A stretch of DNA of 64,000 nucleotides from an uncultured Pelagibacteraceae bacterium (GCA_902572515.1 CACGGJ010000001.1:1-64000); one strand, 5' to 3'; positions 1-10,631 are shown, counted from the first letter of the stretch. Notes: generated from the sequence alone by a model not told the origin. Numbers and translations are program-made.

Positions 1-737
1 ATGAGATTGATATCTTATCAAGAAACACAACTTGGACTCTTTCTAGGGATGCTGACATCGGACTTACTTTCGTAGGAGTAAACTTCTATGATGGTCAAGG
101 TTTTATGGTTAGAAAAAATTCTGGATATTCATCTGTGAATGATTTCAAAAACGGTATTTCTGCATGTACAAACTTAGGAACAACTACTGAGCTTAATATG
201 AGAGACTTCTTTAATTCAAAAGGAATTTCTTATGAGCCAGTAACTTTCGAAAAAGCTGACGAAGTTGTTGCTGCGTATGATGCTGGAAGATGTGATACAT
301 ATACAACTGATAAATCTGGTTTAGCTGCTCAAAGAATTAAATTGAGTTCTCCAGATGACCACATAGTTTTACCTGAAACTATTTCAAAAGAGCCTTTAGG
401 CCCTGTTGTTAGACAAGGTGATTCTGTTTGGGAAGATATTGTAAGATGGTCTCTTAACACTATGATTGAAGCTGAAGAGTATGGTGTTACTTCTGCTAAT
501 GCAGACTCTATGAAAACTTCAGACAATCCAGCTGTAAAAAGATTAGTTGGTGCTGAAGGTGAATTAGGAGCTGCTTTAGGTTTAGATAATGACTGGAGTT
601 TAAGAATTATCAAACAAGTTGGTAACTACGGTGAAAGCTACAAAAGAAATATTGCTGACACTGGAATTCTACCTGACAGAGGTCCAAATGAATTATGGAC
701 TAAAGGTGGAATACTTTATGTACCACCAGCAAGATAA
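1..737 (+). CDS. aapJ: General L-amino-acid ABC transporter, substrate-binding protein (3' part)
   Basis: The reading frame is open from base 3, so the gene begins upstream of the window and its signal peptide is missing. The visible protein starts with a stretch ending TTWTLSRD and continues DGQGFMVRKN, typical of the AapJ/BztA branch of family 3 periplasmic binding proteins. Its C-terminus (GILPDRGPNELWTKGG) also fits this branch. It should capture L-amino acids in the periplasm and deliver them to the AapQ/AapM/AapP complex encoded next. A strong terminator follows the stop, so the binding protein can be made in excess over the membrane parts. Family assignment is confident; exact ligand range cannot be read from sequence. 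Confidence 0.93.
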   Translation, partial: EIDILSRNTTWTLSRDADIGLTFVGVNFYDGQGFMVRKNSGYSSVNDFKNGISACTNLGTTTELNMRDFFNSKGISYEPVTFEKADEVVAAYDAGRCDTYTTDKSGLAAQRIKLSSPDDHIVLPETISKEPLGPVVRQGDSVWEDIVRWSLNTMIEAEEYGVTSANADSMKTSDNPAVKRLVGAEGELGAALGLDNDWSLRIIKQVGNYGESYKRNIADTGILPDRGPNELWTKGGILYVPPAR

Positions 738-760
738 TTTATATCTATAAATAAAACTTA

Positions 761-793
761 AAAAGGGCTAGATTTTTCTAGCCCTTTTTTTTA
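761..793 (+). terminator. Intrinsic terminator between aapJ and aapQ
   Basis: A perfect 12-bp stem (761-772 pairing with 777-788, core AAGGGCTAGA) with a 4-base T loop is followed by a T run. It lies between the binding-protein gene and the permease genes on the same strand. No clear separate promoter is visible in the 17 bases before aapQ, so it probably acts as a partial terminator setting the ratio of AapJ to AapQMP. Confidence 0.9.
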
Positions 794-809
794 TAAGTCT
801 TGAAATATT

Positions 810-1955
810 GTGAATATTAAAAAATTATTACCCCAATTACTTACACTTCTAGTTGTAATTCTTATATTCGGATTTTTTTCCTTTAACGCTCAAGTTAACA
901 TGGAGAATAGAGGAATTACTTTTGGGTATGGTTTTTTATCTCAAGAGTCCTCTTTTGATGTTCAATTTTCATTAATTGAATTTGATGGTTCTCACTCATA
1001 TTTTAGAGCTTACTTAGTAGGATTATTAAATACTATTTTAGTTTCTGTTATAGGAATTATATTTGCTACTATTATTGGAGTGGTTGTTGGAATTGCAAGA
1101 TTATCTAACAACTATCTAATAAATAGAACCGCTGGAGTTTACGTAGAATTTTTTAGAAATATTCCTTTATTATTACAAATATTTTTTTGGTATTTTGCCG
1201 CTTTAAGAGCATTACCATTGCCTCAAGATACTGAGCCTATGTTCGGGGTTTTTTTTCTAACAATAAAAGGTTTTTTTGTTCCTGCTTTTGTTTGGAATAA
1301 TTTAGATATTTTTATTTATTCAATAATTGCTGCAATAATTACAATTATTTTCATTAGAATTTATGCAAGAAAAAAACAAGAGAACGAAGGTATTCAAACA
1401 CCAGTTTTGTCAATTTCAATAGGACTATTAATAATTTTACCTTTATTAAGTTTTTTATTTGGTGGTGTCGATGCTTCAATTGAAGTACCTGTGATTAAAC
1501 AATTATCCCAATCTGGTTTCACTTATGAAGGAGGAATTAAGTTGCCACCTGAATTAATATCTCTGGCATTAGCTTTATCATTGTATACAGCAACTTTTAT
1601 TGCTGAATGTGTTAGAGCAGGTGTTCAAGGTGTTAGTAAAGGACAAAAAGAAGCTGCTGCTTCTATAGGATTAACTCCAAATCAAGTATTAAAACTAGTT
1701 GTGATGCCACAAGCGTTAAGAATTATAATTCCACCAACTACAAATCAATATTTAAATTTGACAAAAAATTCATCTCTTGCAGCTGCAATTGCCTATCCTG
1801 ATCTAGTTCTAGTATTTGCTGGAACTGCATTAATGCAGACTGGTAGAGCGATAGAAATTGTTTCTATCACAATGTTAACCTATTTATCTCTGAGTATATC
1901 AATTTCAATATTTATGAACTGGTATAATAAAAAAATAGCTATTAAAGAAAAATAA
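810..1955 (+). CDS. aapQ: General L-amino-acid ABC transporter, permease AapQ
   Basis: This 381-residue inner-membrane permease has an N-terminal membrane helix (about residues 8-25). A first block of transmembrane segments carries EFFRNIPLLLQIFFWY (about 112-127). The C-terminal HisM-type permease domain has the EAA-like loop GVQGVSKGQKEAAASIGLTP (about 270-290) that contacts the ATPase. The central insertion between the two halves is typical of AapQ/BztB, which is longer than ordinary polar amino-acid permeases. The start is a GTG just after the aapJ terminator; no ATG is available near it. The stop shares one base with the aapM start (TAATG), so the two are translationally coupled. Confidence 0.93.
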   Translation: MNIKKLLPQLLTLLVVILIFGFFSFNAQVNMENRGITFGYGFLSQESSFDVQFSLIEFDGSHSYFRAYLVGLLNTILVSVIGIIFATIIGVVVGIARLSNNYLINRTAGVYVEFFRNIPLLLQIFFWYFAALRALPLPQDTEPMFGVFFLTIKGFFVPAFVWNNLDIFIYSIIAAIITIIFIRIYARKKQENEGIQTPVLSISIGLLIILPLLSFLFGGVDASIEVPVIKQLSQSGFTYEGGIKLPPELISLALALSLYTATFIAECVRAGVQGVSKGQKEAAASIGLTPNQVLKLVVMPQALRIIIPPTTNQYLNLTKNSSLAAAIAYPDLVLVFAGTALMQTGRAIEIVSITMLTYLSLSISISIFMNWYNKKIAIKEK

Positions 1956-3397
1956 TGAATAAATTGAATTTTTTACAACCAGATAAAAACAATCTTAATA
2001 CTTATCTATATACAGGTGTAATTTTAGTAGCGCTAAGTATATTTATAGTTTTTTTAAATTCTTTTTTTAATAAAGATATAATTTCTTTTTTACCTGGATC
2101 AATTAGTTTCTTTTTGCCACTAATTTTAGGATTTATTGGACTTCATTTAATTAGAATTGATTATTCAGGCTTAAAGTTTTTAGACTCAATTAATAAAAAT
2201 ATTAATACTAACAATTTTAATGCTTTTTTATCATTATTAATTGTATTTGTGGTTATCAAATCACTCCCACCAATATTAAGTTGGTTTATTTTAGATGCGA
2301 ATATTGCTGGAGACTCAAAAGACGTATGTACAGGTAGTGGTGCTTGTTGGACCTATATTAAAATTTGGTTTAACAGATTTATGTATGGAATGTATCCAAA
2401 TGCTGAACAGTGGCGTATTAACTTGTCATTTATAGCTTTAGCATTTTTAGGAACTATAGGTTTTTTTGCTACTGAAAAATTTAAAAAATATTTAACTCTT
2501 TATTATGTAGTTGTTTATCCTGTGATTGCTTTTTTCTTTATTTTCTTTTTTATATCAGGTGGTCCAATATTTTTTGATTTCTCATATGGAATTATTGCAG
2601 CTGTAATTTCAATTATAATTGGATTTTTTATTCCTCCAAAATTTAAAATGTACTATTTTATTATAGTTCCAATCACGCTCTATATATTGCTAAAATATGT
2701 ATTTTTTTATGAGGAGCTTATTGAGCTTGGTAAATTAGAAGCTTTAGAGTGGGTAGAAACAGGCGCTTGGGGAGGTTTGTCTTTAACTTTTATAGTATCA
2801 TTTTTTTGTTTGATTTTCTGTTTTCCTATAGGTTTATTTTTATCTTTAGGTAGAAGGTCAGATTTTCCAATAATTAAATATTTTTCAATAGGTATGATTG
2901 AATTTTGGAGAGGTGTTCCACTGATTACTGTATTATTTATGTCCTCAGTAATGTTTCCAATGTTTTTACCTGAAGATATGTTTATTGATAAATTAGTAAG
3001 GGTAATTATTGCAATCTCATTATTTGAAGCAGCTTATGTCGCTGAAGTTATTAGAGGTGGTTTGCAAGCATTACCAAGAGGTCAATATGATGCTGCTAAA
3101 TCTTTAGGAATGGGTTATTGGAAAATGCATATTTTAGTAATTTTACCTCAGGCACTGAAACTCGTAATACCCGGAATTGCAAATACTTTTTTAGCGCTTG
3201 TAAAAGATACTCCTTTAATATTTGTTGTTGGACTTTTAGAAATTGTTGGAATGCTAAATCTTGCTAAAACAAACCCAGAGTGGCTAGGTTTTGCGATGGA
3301 AGGTTATGTGTTTGCATCAGTACTATTTTTTATTATTTGCTATGCAATGAGTAAATATAGTTATAATTTAGAACAAAAATATAAAACGGAAAGATAA
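1955..3397 (+). CDS. aapM: General L-amino-acid ABC transporter, permease AapM
   Basis: This 480-residue integral membrane protein is the second permease of the amino-acid importer. The N-terminal half contains several hydrophobic segments of low conservation. The C-terminal half is the transport domain, with [11 protein letters not shown] (about 266), the conserved [14 protein letters not shown] (about 322) and the ATPase-contacting loop [19 protein letters not shown] (about 367-386). It starts on the TAATG overlap with aapQ and ends on a second TAATG overlap with aapP, so the three are one translation unit. Length and the long N-terminal region fit AapM/BztC. Confidence 0.93.
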   Translation: MNKLNFLQPDKNNLNTYLYTGVILVALSIFIVFLNSFFNKDIISFLPGSISFFLPLILGFIGLHLIRIDYSGLKFLDSINKNINTNNFNAFLSLLIVFVVIKSLPPILSWFILDANIAGDSKDVCTGSGACWTYIKIWFNRFMYGMYPNAEQWRINLSFIALAFLGTIGFFATEKFKKYLTLYYVVVYPVIAFFFIFFFISGGPIFFDFSYGIIAAVISIIIGFFIPPKFKMYYFIIVPITLYILLKYVFFYEELIELGKLEALEWVETGAWGGLSLTFIVSFFCLIFCFPIGLFLSLGRRSDFPIIKYFSIGMIEFWRGVPLITVLFMSSVMFPMFLPEDMFIDKLVRVIIAISLFEAAYVAEVIRGGLQALPRGQYDAAKSLGMGYWKMHILVILPQALKLVIPGIANTFLALVKDTPLIFVVGLLEIVGMLNLAKTNPEWLGFAMEGYVFASVLFFIICYAMSKYSYNLEQKYKTER

Positions 3398-4131
3398 TGT
3401 CAGATAAAATAATACAGATTACAGAAATGAATAAGTGGTTTGGTGATTTCCAAGTATTAAAAAATATAAATTTAGAAGTAGAAAAAAATAAAAAAATTGT
3501 TGTCTGTGGACCTTCAGGATCAGGTAAATCAACATTAATTAGATGTATAAACAGACTTGAAGAACATCAACAGGGTTCAATTATAGTAGATGGAAATGAA
3601 TTAACAGAGGACACTAAAGACATAGAAAAAATTAGAGCTGAAGTTGGGATGGTATTTCAACAATTTAATTTATTTCCTCATCTTTCTATTTTAGATAATT
3701 GTACACTAGCGCCAATTTGGGTGAAAAAAATGCCAAAAAAAGATGCTGAAGAATTAGCGCTTCAACATTTAGAAAAAGTACAAATTGCAGACCAAGCAAG
3801 CAAATATCCAGGACAACTTTCAGGCGGTCAACAACAAAGATGTGCAATAGCTAGAGCATTATGCATGGAGCCAAAAATAATGTTATTTGATGAACCAACA
3901 TCAGCTCTTGACCCAGAAATGATCAAAGAAGTTTTAGATGCAATGGTTAATTTAGCAAAAGCAGGTATGACAATGATAGTAGTAACTCATGAGATGGGAT
4001 TTGCTAAAGAGGTTGCAGATGAAGTTATTTTTATGGATGAAGGAATGATTGTTGAAAGAGCTGAAACTAAAGAGTTTTTTGCTAACCCTAAGAGCGATAG
4101 AACAAAGCTATTTTTAAGTCAAATCTTATAA
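3397..4131 (+). CDS. aapP: General L-amino-acid ABC transporter, ATP-binding protein AapP
   Basis: This 244-residue cytoplasmic ATPase powers AapQ/AapM. Visible motifs are Walker [10 protein letters not shown] (about residues 38-46), Q-loop [10 protein letters not shown] (about 86-95), the ABC signature LSGGQQQR (about 141-148), Walker [13 protein letters not shown] (about 160-171) and switch histidine VVTHEMGF. Length and sequence match the GlnQ/AapP type of polar amino-acid transport ATPases. It is the last gene of the aap cluster; no intrinsic terminator is evident downstream. Confidence 0.95.
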   Translation: MSDKIIQITEMNKWFGDFQVLKNINLEVEKNKKIVVCGPSGSGKSTLIRCINRLEEHQQGSIIVDGNELTEDTKDIEKIRAEVGMVFQQFNLFPHLSILDNCTLAPIWVKKMPKKDAEELALQHLEKVQIADQASKYPGQLSGGQQQRCAIARALCMEPKIMLFDEPTSALDPEMIKEVLDAMVNLAKAGMTMIVVTHEMGFAKEVADEVIFMDEGMIVERAETKEFFANPKSDRTKLFLSQIL

Positions 4132-4306
4132 AAAATATAAACACTATAAGGCATAATGTTAAAATATAACAATCGAAATATGTTTATTTTGCATTCAACT
4201 AATGCTTGACAGTGTTTTGATTATTCCAAATTTCTTACAAAAAAAAATAAATTTTTCTATTGCAGTAACATTAATAAATAGGTTCAATACTCTTTATAAA
4301 ATTTAA

Positions 4307-4322
4307 TTAAGAGGGGTCTTAA
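4307..4322 (+). promoter_or_regulatory. Dyad overlapping the Shine-Dalgarno and start of the XRE regulator
   Basis: The perfect inverted repeat TTAAGA-GGGG-TCTTAA has the G-rich ribosome binding site in its loop, and its right arm ends on the A of the start codon. As DNA it could be an autoregulatory operator for the dimeric regulator downstream. As RNA it could form a small hairpin presenting or hiding the binding site. Both roles are inference. Confidence 0.45.
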
Positions 4323-4693
4323 TGGAAGATAATTTCAATAAACACTTAGGCAATAAGCTTAAGCTAAGAAGGTTAGCTTTAGGTTTAACACAGACTAAAG
4401 TAGCTAAAGCAATTAATGTTACATTTCAACAAATACAAAAATACGAAAAAGGTACTAACGGGGTAAGTTCGATAAGATTACTTCAGCTTTCGAATTATTT
4501 AAAAGTACCAATTAATTATTTCTTTGAGGATTTTTCAGAATATTTAGTGAATTTAGAAAAATCACAAGAGGGTCACATGAATGTTAATTATAATTTTTTA
4601 GTAAAATTATATTCAGAACTTAATGCTGATCAAAAATTAAAGTTTAATAAATCTTTACAAATTTCAGGATCAGGAATTTCAAAAGCAGTTTAA
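4322..4693 (+). CDS. XRE-family helix-turn-helix transcriptional regulator
   Basis: This 123-residue cytoplasmic DNA-binding protein has an HTH_3 (Cro/C1-type) domain at about residues 10-66. Its helices run from KLRRLALGLTQTKVAKAINV to TFQQIQKYEKGTNGVS, followed by the usual LLQLSNYLKVPINYFFE. The remaining roughly 55 residues are a short tail with no known ligand-binding domain. The start has a strong GGGG ribosome binding site. It stands alone between the aap operon and the minus-strand tRNA pair. Such small single-domain XRE proteins are common in alphaproteobacteria, but the target of this one is unknown; the dyad on its own start suggests autoregulation. Confidence 0.85.
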   Translation: MEDNFNKHLGNKLKLRRLALGLTQTKVAKAINVTFQQIQKYEKGTNGVSSIRLLQLSNYLKVPINYFFEDFSEYLVNLEKSQEGHMNVNYNFLVKLYSELNADQKLKFNKSLQISGSGISKAV

Positions 4694-4756
4694 TTAAAGT
4701 TTTAATTAAGACCCTAGATAATAATTTTAACGTTAATCAATGTTATATTTATTTTA

Positions 4757-4832
4757 TGGCTCCTCGGGCAGGACTCGAACCTGCGACCAATTGATTAACA
4801 GTCAACTGCTCTACCAACTGAGCTACCGAGGA
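4757..4832 (-). tRNA. tRNA-Asn (anticodon GTT)
   Basis: Reading the minus strand gives a 76-nt cloverleaf beginning TCCTCGG. The D arm is GCTC/GAGC and the anticodon loop CTGTTAA carries GTT. The T arm is GCAGG-TTCGAGT-CCTGC, the acceptor strand is CCGAGGA, followed by discriminator G and an encoded CCA. It is 50 bases downstream of tRNA-Cys on the same strand and probably shares its transcript. Confidence 0.96.
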
Positions 4833-4882
4833 ATGTAAAAAAGCCAACTTACTTTTTTTTATAACTAAAACAAGAATTTTTT

Positions 4883-4956
4883 TGGAGGCAACGCCCGGAA
4901 TCGAACCGGGATACAAGGATTTGCAATCCTCTGCGTAACCATTCCGCCACGTTGCC
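4883..4956 (-). tRNA. tRNA-Cys (anticodon GCA)
   Basis: The minus strand reads a 74-nt tRNA starting GGCAACG, with anticodon GCA in the loop TTGCAAA. The T loop is TTCGATT flanked by CCCGG/CCGGG, the acceptor is closed by CGTTGCC, and a U discriminator precedes encoded CCA. It is the upstream member of a tRNA-Cys/tRNA-Asn pair divergent from valS. Confidence 0.96.
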
Positions 4957-5080
4957 ATCTTATTTTTAGCTAATAGCTACAGATGCCTTTTTATAATAAA
5001 TTTTTTCTATTAGTCTATTAAATAACGATCCAAATTGATTATTGTTAATTTAGATTATTAAATTATAAACTTTAAAATCA

Positions 5081-7708
5081 ATGAGTAGCGATAAATATAT
5101 ACATTCTGATGTAGAAAATAGAATTTATTCTTATTGGGAAAAAAATGGTCTTTTTAAACCAAAGGAAAATTCAAAAAAATTTTCAATTGTAATACCACCA
5201 CCCAATGTAACTGGCAGCTTACACATGGGTCATGCTCTTAATAATTCAATTCAAGATTTATTAGTTCGTTATCATAGAATGAATAATTTTGAAACTTTGT
5301 GGCAACCAGGGACAGACCACGCTGGAATTGCTACACAGGCCTTAGTAGAGAAAAAATTATTATCTGACAAAATAGATAAAAATGAAATTGGTAGAGAAAA
5401 ATTCATTGAAAAGGTTTGGGAATGGAAAGAGCAATATGGAGACATAATAATTAATCAATTAAAAAAACTTGGTTGCTCTTGTGATTGGTCAAGAAATGCT
5501 TTTACGATGGATGATAATTTATCCAAATCAGTAATTAAGGTTTTTGTAGATCTTTACAACAAAGGTCTAATCTACAAAGATAAAAAATTAGTTAATTGGG
5601 ATACAGTTTTAAAAACAGCTATTTCAGACCTAGAAGTAGATCAAAGAGAGGTAAATTCTAAAATTTATTATATTAGATATCCGATAGAGGGGACTGAAGA
5701 ATTTATTACAATTGCAACAACAAGACCTGAAACAATGCTCGGTGATACAGCTATTGCTGTTAATCCAAAAGACGAAAGATTTAAATCCTTTGTTGGAAAA
5801 ACAGTAACTATTCCTATTGTTGGAAGAAAAATAAAAATTATAGAAGATGATTATGCAGATCCTGAACAAGGAACAGGAGCATTAAAAATAACTCCAGCTC
5901 ATGATTTTAATGACTATGATGTCGGTCAAAGAAACAATCTTGAAATAATTAATATTTTTACTGAAGCTGGTAAAATAAATGAAAATGCTCCAGAACATTA
6001 TGTAGGCCTTGATAGGTTTGAAGCAAGAAAACAAATTTTAAAAGAACTTAAAGAAAATGAATTTTTTGTAAAAGAAGAGAATATTAAAAATAAAGTTCCT
6101 TATGGAGATAGATCTAATTCAATAATCGAACCTTTTTTAACAGAACAATGGTTTGCTGATGCTGGTAAATTATCTATTAAAGCAAAAGAAGTTGTTAATT
6201 CAAAAAAAACAAATTTCTTTCCTGAGAATTGGTCGAAAACTTATTTCCAATGGATGAATAATATTGAACCATGGTGTATTTCAAGACAACTTTGGTGGGG
6301 ACATCAAATACCTGCTTGGTATGGTCCTGATGAAAAATTTTTTGTTGCTGAAAATGAAGATGATGCAAAACAACAAGCTAATAAACATTATGGTAAAGAT
6401 GTTGAATTAAATCGTGATCCAGATGTTTTAGATACTTGGTTCTCATCAGGCTTATGGCCTTTCGCAACACTTGGTTGGCCTGATGATAATAAATATGTTG
6501 ATAAATTTTACCCAACGTCAGTATTAGTTACAGGTTTTGATATTATATTTTTCTGGGTAGCTAGAATGATTATGTTTGGTACAGAGTTTTTAAACAAAGA
6601 ACCATTTAAAGATATTTATGTTCATGCATTAGTGAGAGATGAGAAGGGACAGAAAATGTCTAAATCGAAAGGAAATGTAATTGATCCTTTAGATTTAATT
6701 GAAAAATATAGTGCAGATGCTTTAAGATTTACTTTGTTATCAATGGCATCACCAGGTACAGATGTAAAGCTTTCTGAGGATAGAGTTAAAGGTTATAGAA
6801 ATTTTTTAAATAAATTGTGGAATGCTAACAATTTTTTAATCACTAATGAATGTGATTTTAAAGATATAGATAAAGTTCCTAGTTTAAATGTCAATATTAA
6901 CAAATGGATTTATTCAGAACTTGTTGAAACTAAAAATAAGATAGAAAAAAACCTTGAGGATTATAGGTTTGATGAAGCTGCTAAAAATGCTTATCAATTT
7001 GCATGGCATTCGTATTGTGATTGGTATTTAGAACTATCTAAAACTATACTCTTTTCAGATGATGAAAAAGCTAAAGCAGAGGTTAAAAAAGTATCATCTT
7101 TTGTATTCAAACAAATTTTGATTTTGTTACATCCTTTCATTCCTTTTGTTACTGAAGAAATTTGGCTTAAAAATAAATTTGATAATGAAGGTAGTGATTA
7201 TTTGATGCTTAAAAATTGGTTATCCGGTGAAATAAATAGAGATAGTAGTACTGAACAGGTTGAGAATATCATCAATATTATTTCAGAAATTAGATCATTT
7301 AAAAATGAGCTAAATGTAAACCCAGGCTCATTTATTGATGTATCAATAAGTAATATTAACAAAAATCAAAAGGACTTTATTAATACAAATGAAATTATTT
7401 TAAAAAAACTTGGGAGAATAAATAGCATACTTGATAAAGATTTAGATAAACCAGCTGCGACAATGGTTGTTTCTGGTGATTTGTTTAAGATTTATTTTGA
7501 TAAAGATGTTGATTTAAAATTAATTAAAGAAAATTTAACAAATAAACAAAGTAGATTAGAGCAAGAGATGAATAAAATATCTCAAAGATTGGAGAATAAG
7601 AGTTTTGTAGATCGAGCTCCAAAAGAGATTGTTGAACAAGAAAAAAATAATTATAATAATTTAAAGAATGATATTGAGAAAATATCAGTAACAATAAAGG
7701 GTATATAA
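5081..7708 (+). CDS. valS: Valine--tRNA ligase
   Basis: This 875-residue class I aminoacyl-tRNA synthetase charges tRNA-Val. It has the HIGH-type motif HMGH at residues 48-51 after PPPNVTGSL, and an editing CP1 domain with [15 protein letters not shown] (about 210-225). The [11 protein letters not shown] segment is followed by the KMSKS loop (about 525-529). An anticodon-binding domain and the C-terminal coiled coil (about 800-870) that is diagnostic of ValRS complete it. Length is as usual. The start follows a plausible promoter (TTGTTA at 5042, TATAAA at 5064) with almost no leader. Its stop overlaps the ilvD start (TAATG). Confidence 0.97.
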   Translation: MSSDKYIHSDVENRIYSYWEKNGLFKPKENSKKFSIVIPPPNVTGSLHMGHALNNSIQDLLVRYHRMNNFETLWQPGTDHAGIATQALVEKKLLSDKIDKNEIGREKFIEKVWEWKEQYGDIIINQLKKLGCSCDWSRNAFTMDDNLSKSVIKVFVDLYNKGLIYKDKKLVNWDTVLKTAISDLEVDQREVNSKIYYIRYPIEGTEEFITIATTRPETMLGDTAIAVNPKDERFKSFVGKTVTIPIVGRKIKIIEDDYADPEQGTGALKITPAHDFNDYDVGQRNNLEIINIFTEAGKINENAPEHYVGLDRFEARKQILKELKENEFFVKEENIKNKVPYGDRSNSIIEPFLTEQWFADAGKLSIKAKEVVNSKKTNFFPENWSKTYFQWMNNIEPWCISRQLWWGHQIPAWYGPDEKFFVAENEDDAKQQANKHYGKDVELNRDPDVLDTWFSSGLWPFATLGWPDDNKYVDKFYPTSVLVTGFDIIFFWVARMIMFGTEFLNKEPFKDIYVHALVRDEKGQKMSKSKGNVIDPLDLIEKYSADALRFTLLSMASPGTDVKLSEDRVKGYRNFLNKLWNANNFLITNECDFKDIDKVPSLNVNINKWIYSELVETKNKIEKNLEDYRFDEAAKNAYQFAWHSYCDWYLELSKTILFSDDEKAKAEVKKVSSFVFKQILILLHPFIPFVTEEIWLKNKFDNEGSDYLMLKNWLSGEINRDSSTEQVENIINIISEIRSFKNELNVNPGSFIDVSISNINKNQKDFINTNEIILKKLGRINSILDKDLDKPAATMVVSGDLFKIYFDKDVDLKLIKENLTNKQSRLEQEMNKISQRLENKSFVDRAPKEIVEQEKNNYNNLKNDIEKISVTIKGI

Positions 7709-9426
7709 TGGCTAAATTTAATAAAAAGAAACTTCCGAGTAGACATACATCATTAGGAGCAGACAGAGCTCCACACAGATCGTTTTATTATGCTATGGGA
7801 GAAACTGAGAAAGATGTAGCAAAACCCTTTGTTGGTGTCGTTTCTACATGGAATGAGGCAGCTCCTTGTAATATAGCACTAATGCGACAGGCTCAATCGG
7901 TTAAAAAGGGAGTTAGAGCTAATGGTGGAACTCCAAGAGAATTTTGCACAATTACTGTTACTGACGGTATTGCGATGGGTCATGAAGGAATGAAATCTTC
8001 ATTGATATCTAGAGAAGTAATTGCAGATTCAGCTGAACTTACTGTTAGAGGTCACTGTTATGATGCTTTAGTTGGTATTGCTGGATGTGATAAATCTTTA
8101 CCAGGTCTAATGATGTCTATGGTTAGATTAAATGTACCAAGTGTATTTATATACGGTGGATCAATTCTTCCAGGCAGATACAAAGGTAAAGATGTAACAG
8201 TAGTAGATGTATTTGAAGCAGTTGGAAAACATTCATCTGGTCAAATGTCTGCTGCAGAACTTAGAAAATTAGAATTAGTTGCTTGTCCAAGTGCAGGTGC
8301 TTGTGGAGGTCAATTTACTGCAAATACAATGGCATGCGTATCTGAAGCTATTGGATTAGCACTTCCTTATTCAGCTGGAACACCGGCTCCTTATGAAGAA
8401 AGAGATAAATACGCAAAAGCTAGTGGTAAAATGGTTATGAACCTTTTAAAAAAAGGAATTAAACCAAGAGATATTGTTACAAGAAAAGCTTTAGAAAATG
8501 CTGCAACGATTGTTGCTGCAACTGGTGGATCTACAAATGCAGGATTACATTTACCTGCTATTGCAAATGAAGCAGGAATTAAATTTGATTTAATGGATGT
8601 TGCTAAAATATTTAAAAGAACACCTTATCTTGCAGATTTAAAACCAGGTGGAAAATATGTTGCAAAAGATATGTGGTTGGCAGGTGGTGTTCCTATGTTA
8701 TTAAAAACTTTATATGAAGGTGGATATATTCATGGTGATTGCATGACGGTTACTGGAAAAACTATGAAAGAAAATTTAAAAAGTATTAAATTTAATCCAA
8801 AACAAAAAGTTATGAGATCTTATAAAAACCCATTATCTCCAACTGGAGGTGTTGTAGGATTAAAAGGAAACTTAGCTCCAGAAGGTGCAATCGTTAAAGT
8901 TGCTGGTCTTAAAAAATTACAATTTACTGGAAAAGCAAGATGCTTTGATAATGAGGAAAATGCAATGAAAGCAGTTCAAAGCAGAAAATATAATGATGGT
9001 GATGTAATTATAATTAGATACGAAGGACCAGTTGGAGGTCCTGGTATGAGAGAAATGTTATCGACAACTGGTGCAATCTACGGACAGGGAAAAGGGGAGA
9101 AAGTAGCCCTTATTACAGACGGTAGGTTCTCTGGAGCCACAAGAGGCTTTTGTGTGGGTCATGTGGGCCCTGAGGCCGCTCTAGGGGGTCCTATAGGCCT
9201 TTTACGTACAGGAGATATCATCGATATTGATGCCAAAAAAGGAACTATCAATGTAAGACTTTCTAAAAAAGAATTAGCTGCAAGAAAAAGAAAATGGAAG
9301 GCTAGAAAATCAGATTTTGGATCAGGTACTCTATGGAAATATGCACAAACAGTTGGACCTGCATATTTAGGAGCACCAACTCATCCAGGTAAGAAAAAAG
9401 AAGTTAAGGATTATTCAGAGATTTAA
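7708..9426 (+). CDS. ilvD: Dihydroxy-acid dehydratase
   Basis: This 572-residue Fe-S enzyme converts 2,3-dihydroxy-3-methylbutanoate (and the methylpentanoate homologue) to the 2-oxo acids of valine, isoleucine and leucine synthesis. Cluster and active-site motifs are visible: [15 protein letters not shown] (about 124-138), [14 protein letters not shown] (about 196-210) and the C-terminal GGPGMREML and [16 protein letters not shown]. It sits between valS and manC with TAATG overlaps on both sides, so a long operon starting at valS is likely. Codons in about 9061-9240 are far more GC-rich than the rest of the gene. Confidence 0.96.
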   Translation: MAKFNKKKLPSRHTSLGADRAPHRSFYYAMGETEKDVAKPFVGVVSTWNEAAPCNIALMRQAQSVKKGVRANGGTPREFCTITVTDGIAMGHEGMKSSLISREVIADSAELTVRGHCYDALVGIAGCDKSLPGLMMSMVRLNVPSVFIYGGSILPGRYKGKDVTVVDVFEAVGKHSSGQMSAAELRKLELVACPSAGACGGQFTANTMACVSEAIGLALPYSAGTPAPYEERDKYAKASGKMVMNLLKKGIKPRDIVTRKALENAATIVAATGGSTNAGLHLPAIANEAGIKFDLMDVAKIFKRTPYLADLKPGGKYVAKDMWLAGGVPMLLKTLYEGGYIHGDCMTVTGKTMKENLKSIKFNPKQKVMRSYKNPLSPTGGVVGLKGNLAPEGAIVKVAGLKKLQFTGKARCFDNEENAMKAVQSRKYNDGDVIIIRYEGPVGGPGMREMLSTTGAIYGQGKGEKVALITDGRFSGATRGFCVGHVGPEAALGGPIGLLRTGDIIDIDAKKGTINVRLSKKELAARKRKWKARKSDFGSGTLWKYAQTVGPAYLGAPTHPGKKKEVKDYSEI

Positions 9427-10631
9427 TGAAAATTCGTCCAGTTATTTTATGTGGAGGTGCTGGAACTCGACTTTGGACAAATTCTAAAAATCATCAAGCA
9501 AAACAGTTTATTGATTTTGGTAATTGGACTTTACTTGGAAAAACACTTGAGAGAACAAAAGCATTAATTTACGACTCTCCAATTATTAGCACAAATAAGA
9601 AATACTTAAGCAAAGTAAAACAGCATTTAAGAAAAAACAAAATAAGCAAATATAAAATTGTTGTAGAACCAGCTAAAAGAAACACTGCACCAGCTATATT
9701 AAGCACTGCTTTAATTAAAGATATTCCAGATAATCAGCCCTTAATGTTTTTTACAGCAGATCATTTGATTGAAAAAATGAGTATTTTTAATAAGGCGATA
9801 AATAAAAATAAATTAAACCTTAATGAAGAAAATATATTTGTTTTTGGAATTAAACCTAAATCTCCAACGAGTGATTATGGTTATTTTTTAACAAAAAAAA
9901 TCAAAGGTAATATCAATAAAGTAACAAGATTTATTGAAAAACCTAAAGAAGCTAAAGCAAAACAAATTATAAAGAATAAAGGTTATTGGAATTCAGGAAT
10001 GTTTTATCTTCGAAAAGACTCCATTATTAATAACTTTAAAAAATATCAGCCTAAAACTTATAAAAATTGTGTAAATGCAGTTAATAAATCAAAATATAAG
10101 GCTAATACATATTTTCTAAACAAAGCTTCATTTATAAAAGCGACTGCCAAATCATTTGATTATGCAATTCTTGAAAAAACTAAGCAAATTAATGCTATCA
10201 AATTAGATATTCCTTGGTCAGATCTTGGTAGTTGGAAAGAAATTCTGAAGATGTACGACAAAAATAAAAACAAATATATTAAGAAAAAAAATGTGTATTA
10301 CCGTCCATGGGGCAGATACACCAATTTATTTGAAGGAAAAGAGTTTTTAATTAAAGAGTTGTATGTAAAACCAAAAGGTATTTTGAGTTTACAAAAACAC
10401 CATCATCGAGCTGAACATTGGTTAGTGACTCAAGGCAATGCTAAAATAACTCTTAATAAAGATATTATAATTAAAAAACCAGGTGAACATATATTCATTC
10501 CATTAGAAGCAATTCACAGAGTTCAAAATCCAGGAAAAAAACCTGTTAAAATTGTTGAAGCTCAAGTTGGCTCAATTTTGAAGGAAAGTGATATTGTAAG
10601 ATATCAAGATGTATATGGTAGAGTAAAGTAA
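9426..10631 (+). CDS. manC: Bifunctional mannose-1-phosphate guanylyltransferase / mannose-6-phosphate isomerase
   Basis: The N-terminal nucleotidyltransferase begins with the GDP-mannose pyrophosphorylase signature ILCGGAGTRLW (residues 7-17). It continues with AKRNTAPAIL, TADHLI and FIEKPKEAKAKQI. The C-terminal roughly 110 residues are a type II phosphomannose isomerase cupin, with YRPWGRY and the metal site KHHHRAEHWLV. Together they would turn mannose-6-phosphate, after phosphomannomutase, into GDP-mannose for surface polysaccharide. At 401 residues it is shorter than the roughly 470 usual for ManC/AlgA, mainly in the linker. TAATG overlaps join it to ilvD and to the kinase gene. Confidence 0.9.
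   Translation: MKIRPVILCGGAGTRLWTNSKNHQAKQFIDFGNWTLLGKTLERTKALIYDSPIISTNKKYLSKVKQHLRKNKISKYKIVVEPAKRNTAPAILSTALIKDIPDNQPLMFFTADHLIEKMSIFNKAINKNKLNLNEENIFVFGIKPKSPTSDYGYFLTKKIKGNINKVTRFIEKPKEAKAKQIIKNKGYWNSGMFYLRKDSIINNFKKYQPKTYKNCVNAVNKSKYKANTYFLNKASFIKATAKSFDYAILEKTKQINAIKLDIPWSDLGSWKEILKMYDKNKNKYIKKKNVYYRPWGRYTNLFEGKEFLIKELYVKPKGILSLQKHHHRAEHWLVTQGNAKITLNKDIIIKKPGEHIFIPLEAIHRVQNPGKKPVKIVEAQVGSILKESDIVRYQDVYGRVK

Noticed and set aside
4690-4720. Inverted repeat after the XRE gene as terminator
   Set aside because: The TTAATTAAA/TTTTAATTAA stem has no G-C pairs and no clear T tract.
4749-4958. 69-residue minus-strand frame
   Set aside because: It runs through tRNA-Asn and tRNA-Cys, so it is an artefact of structured RNA genes.
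4957-5080. T-box or other leader regulator before valS
   Set aside because: The gap is only 124 bases, AT-rich, without T-box sequence or hairpins. The candidate promoter is close to the ATG, leaving no leader.
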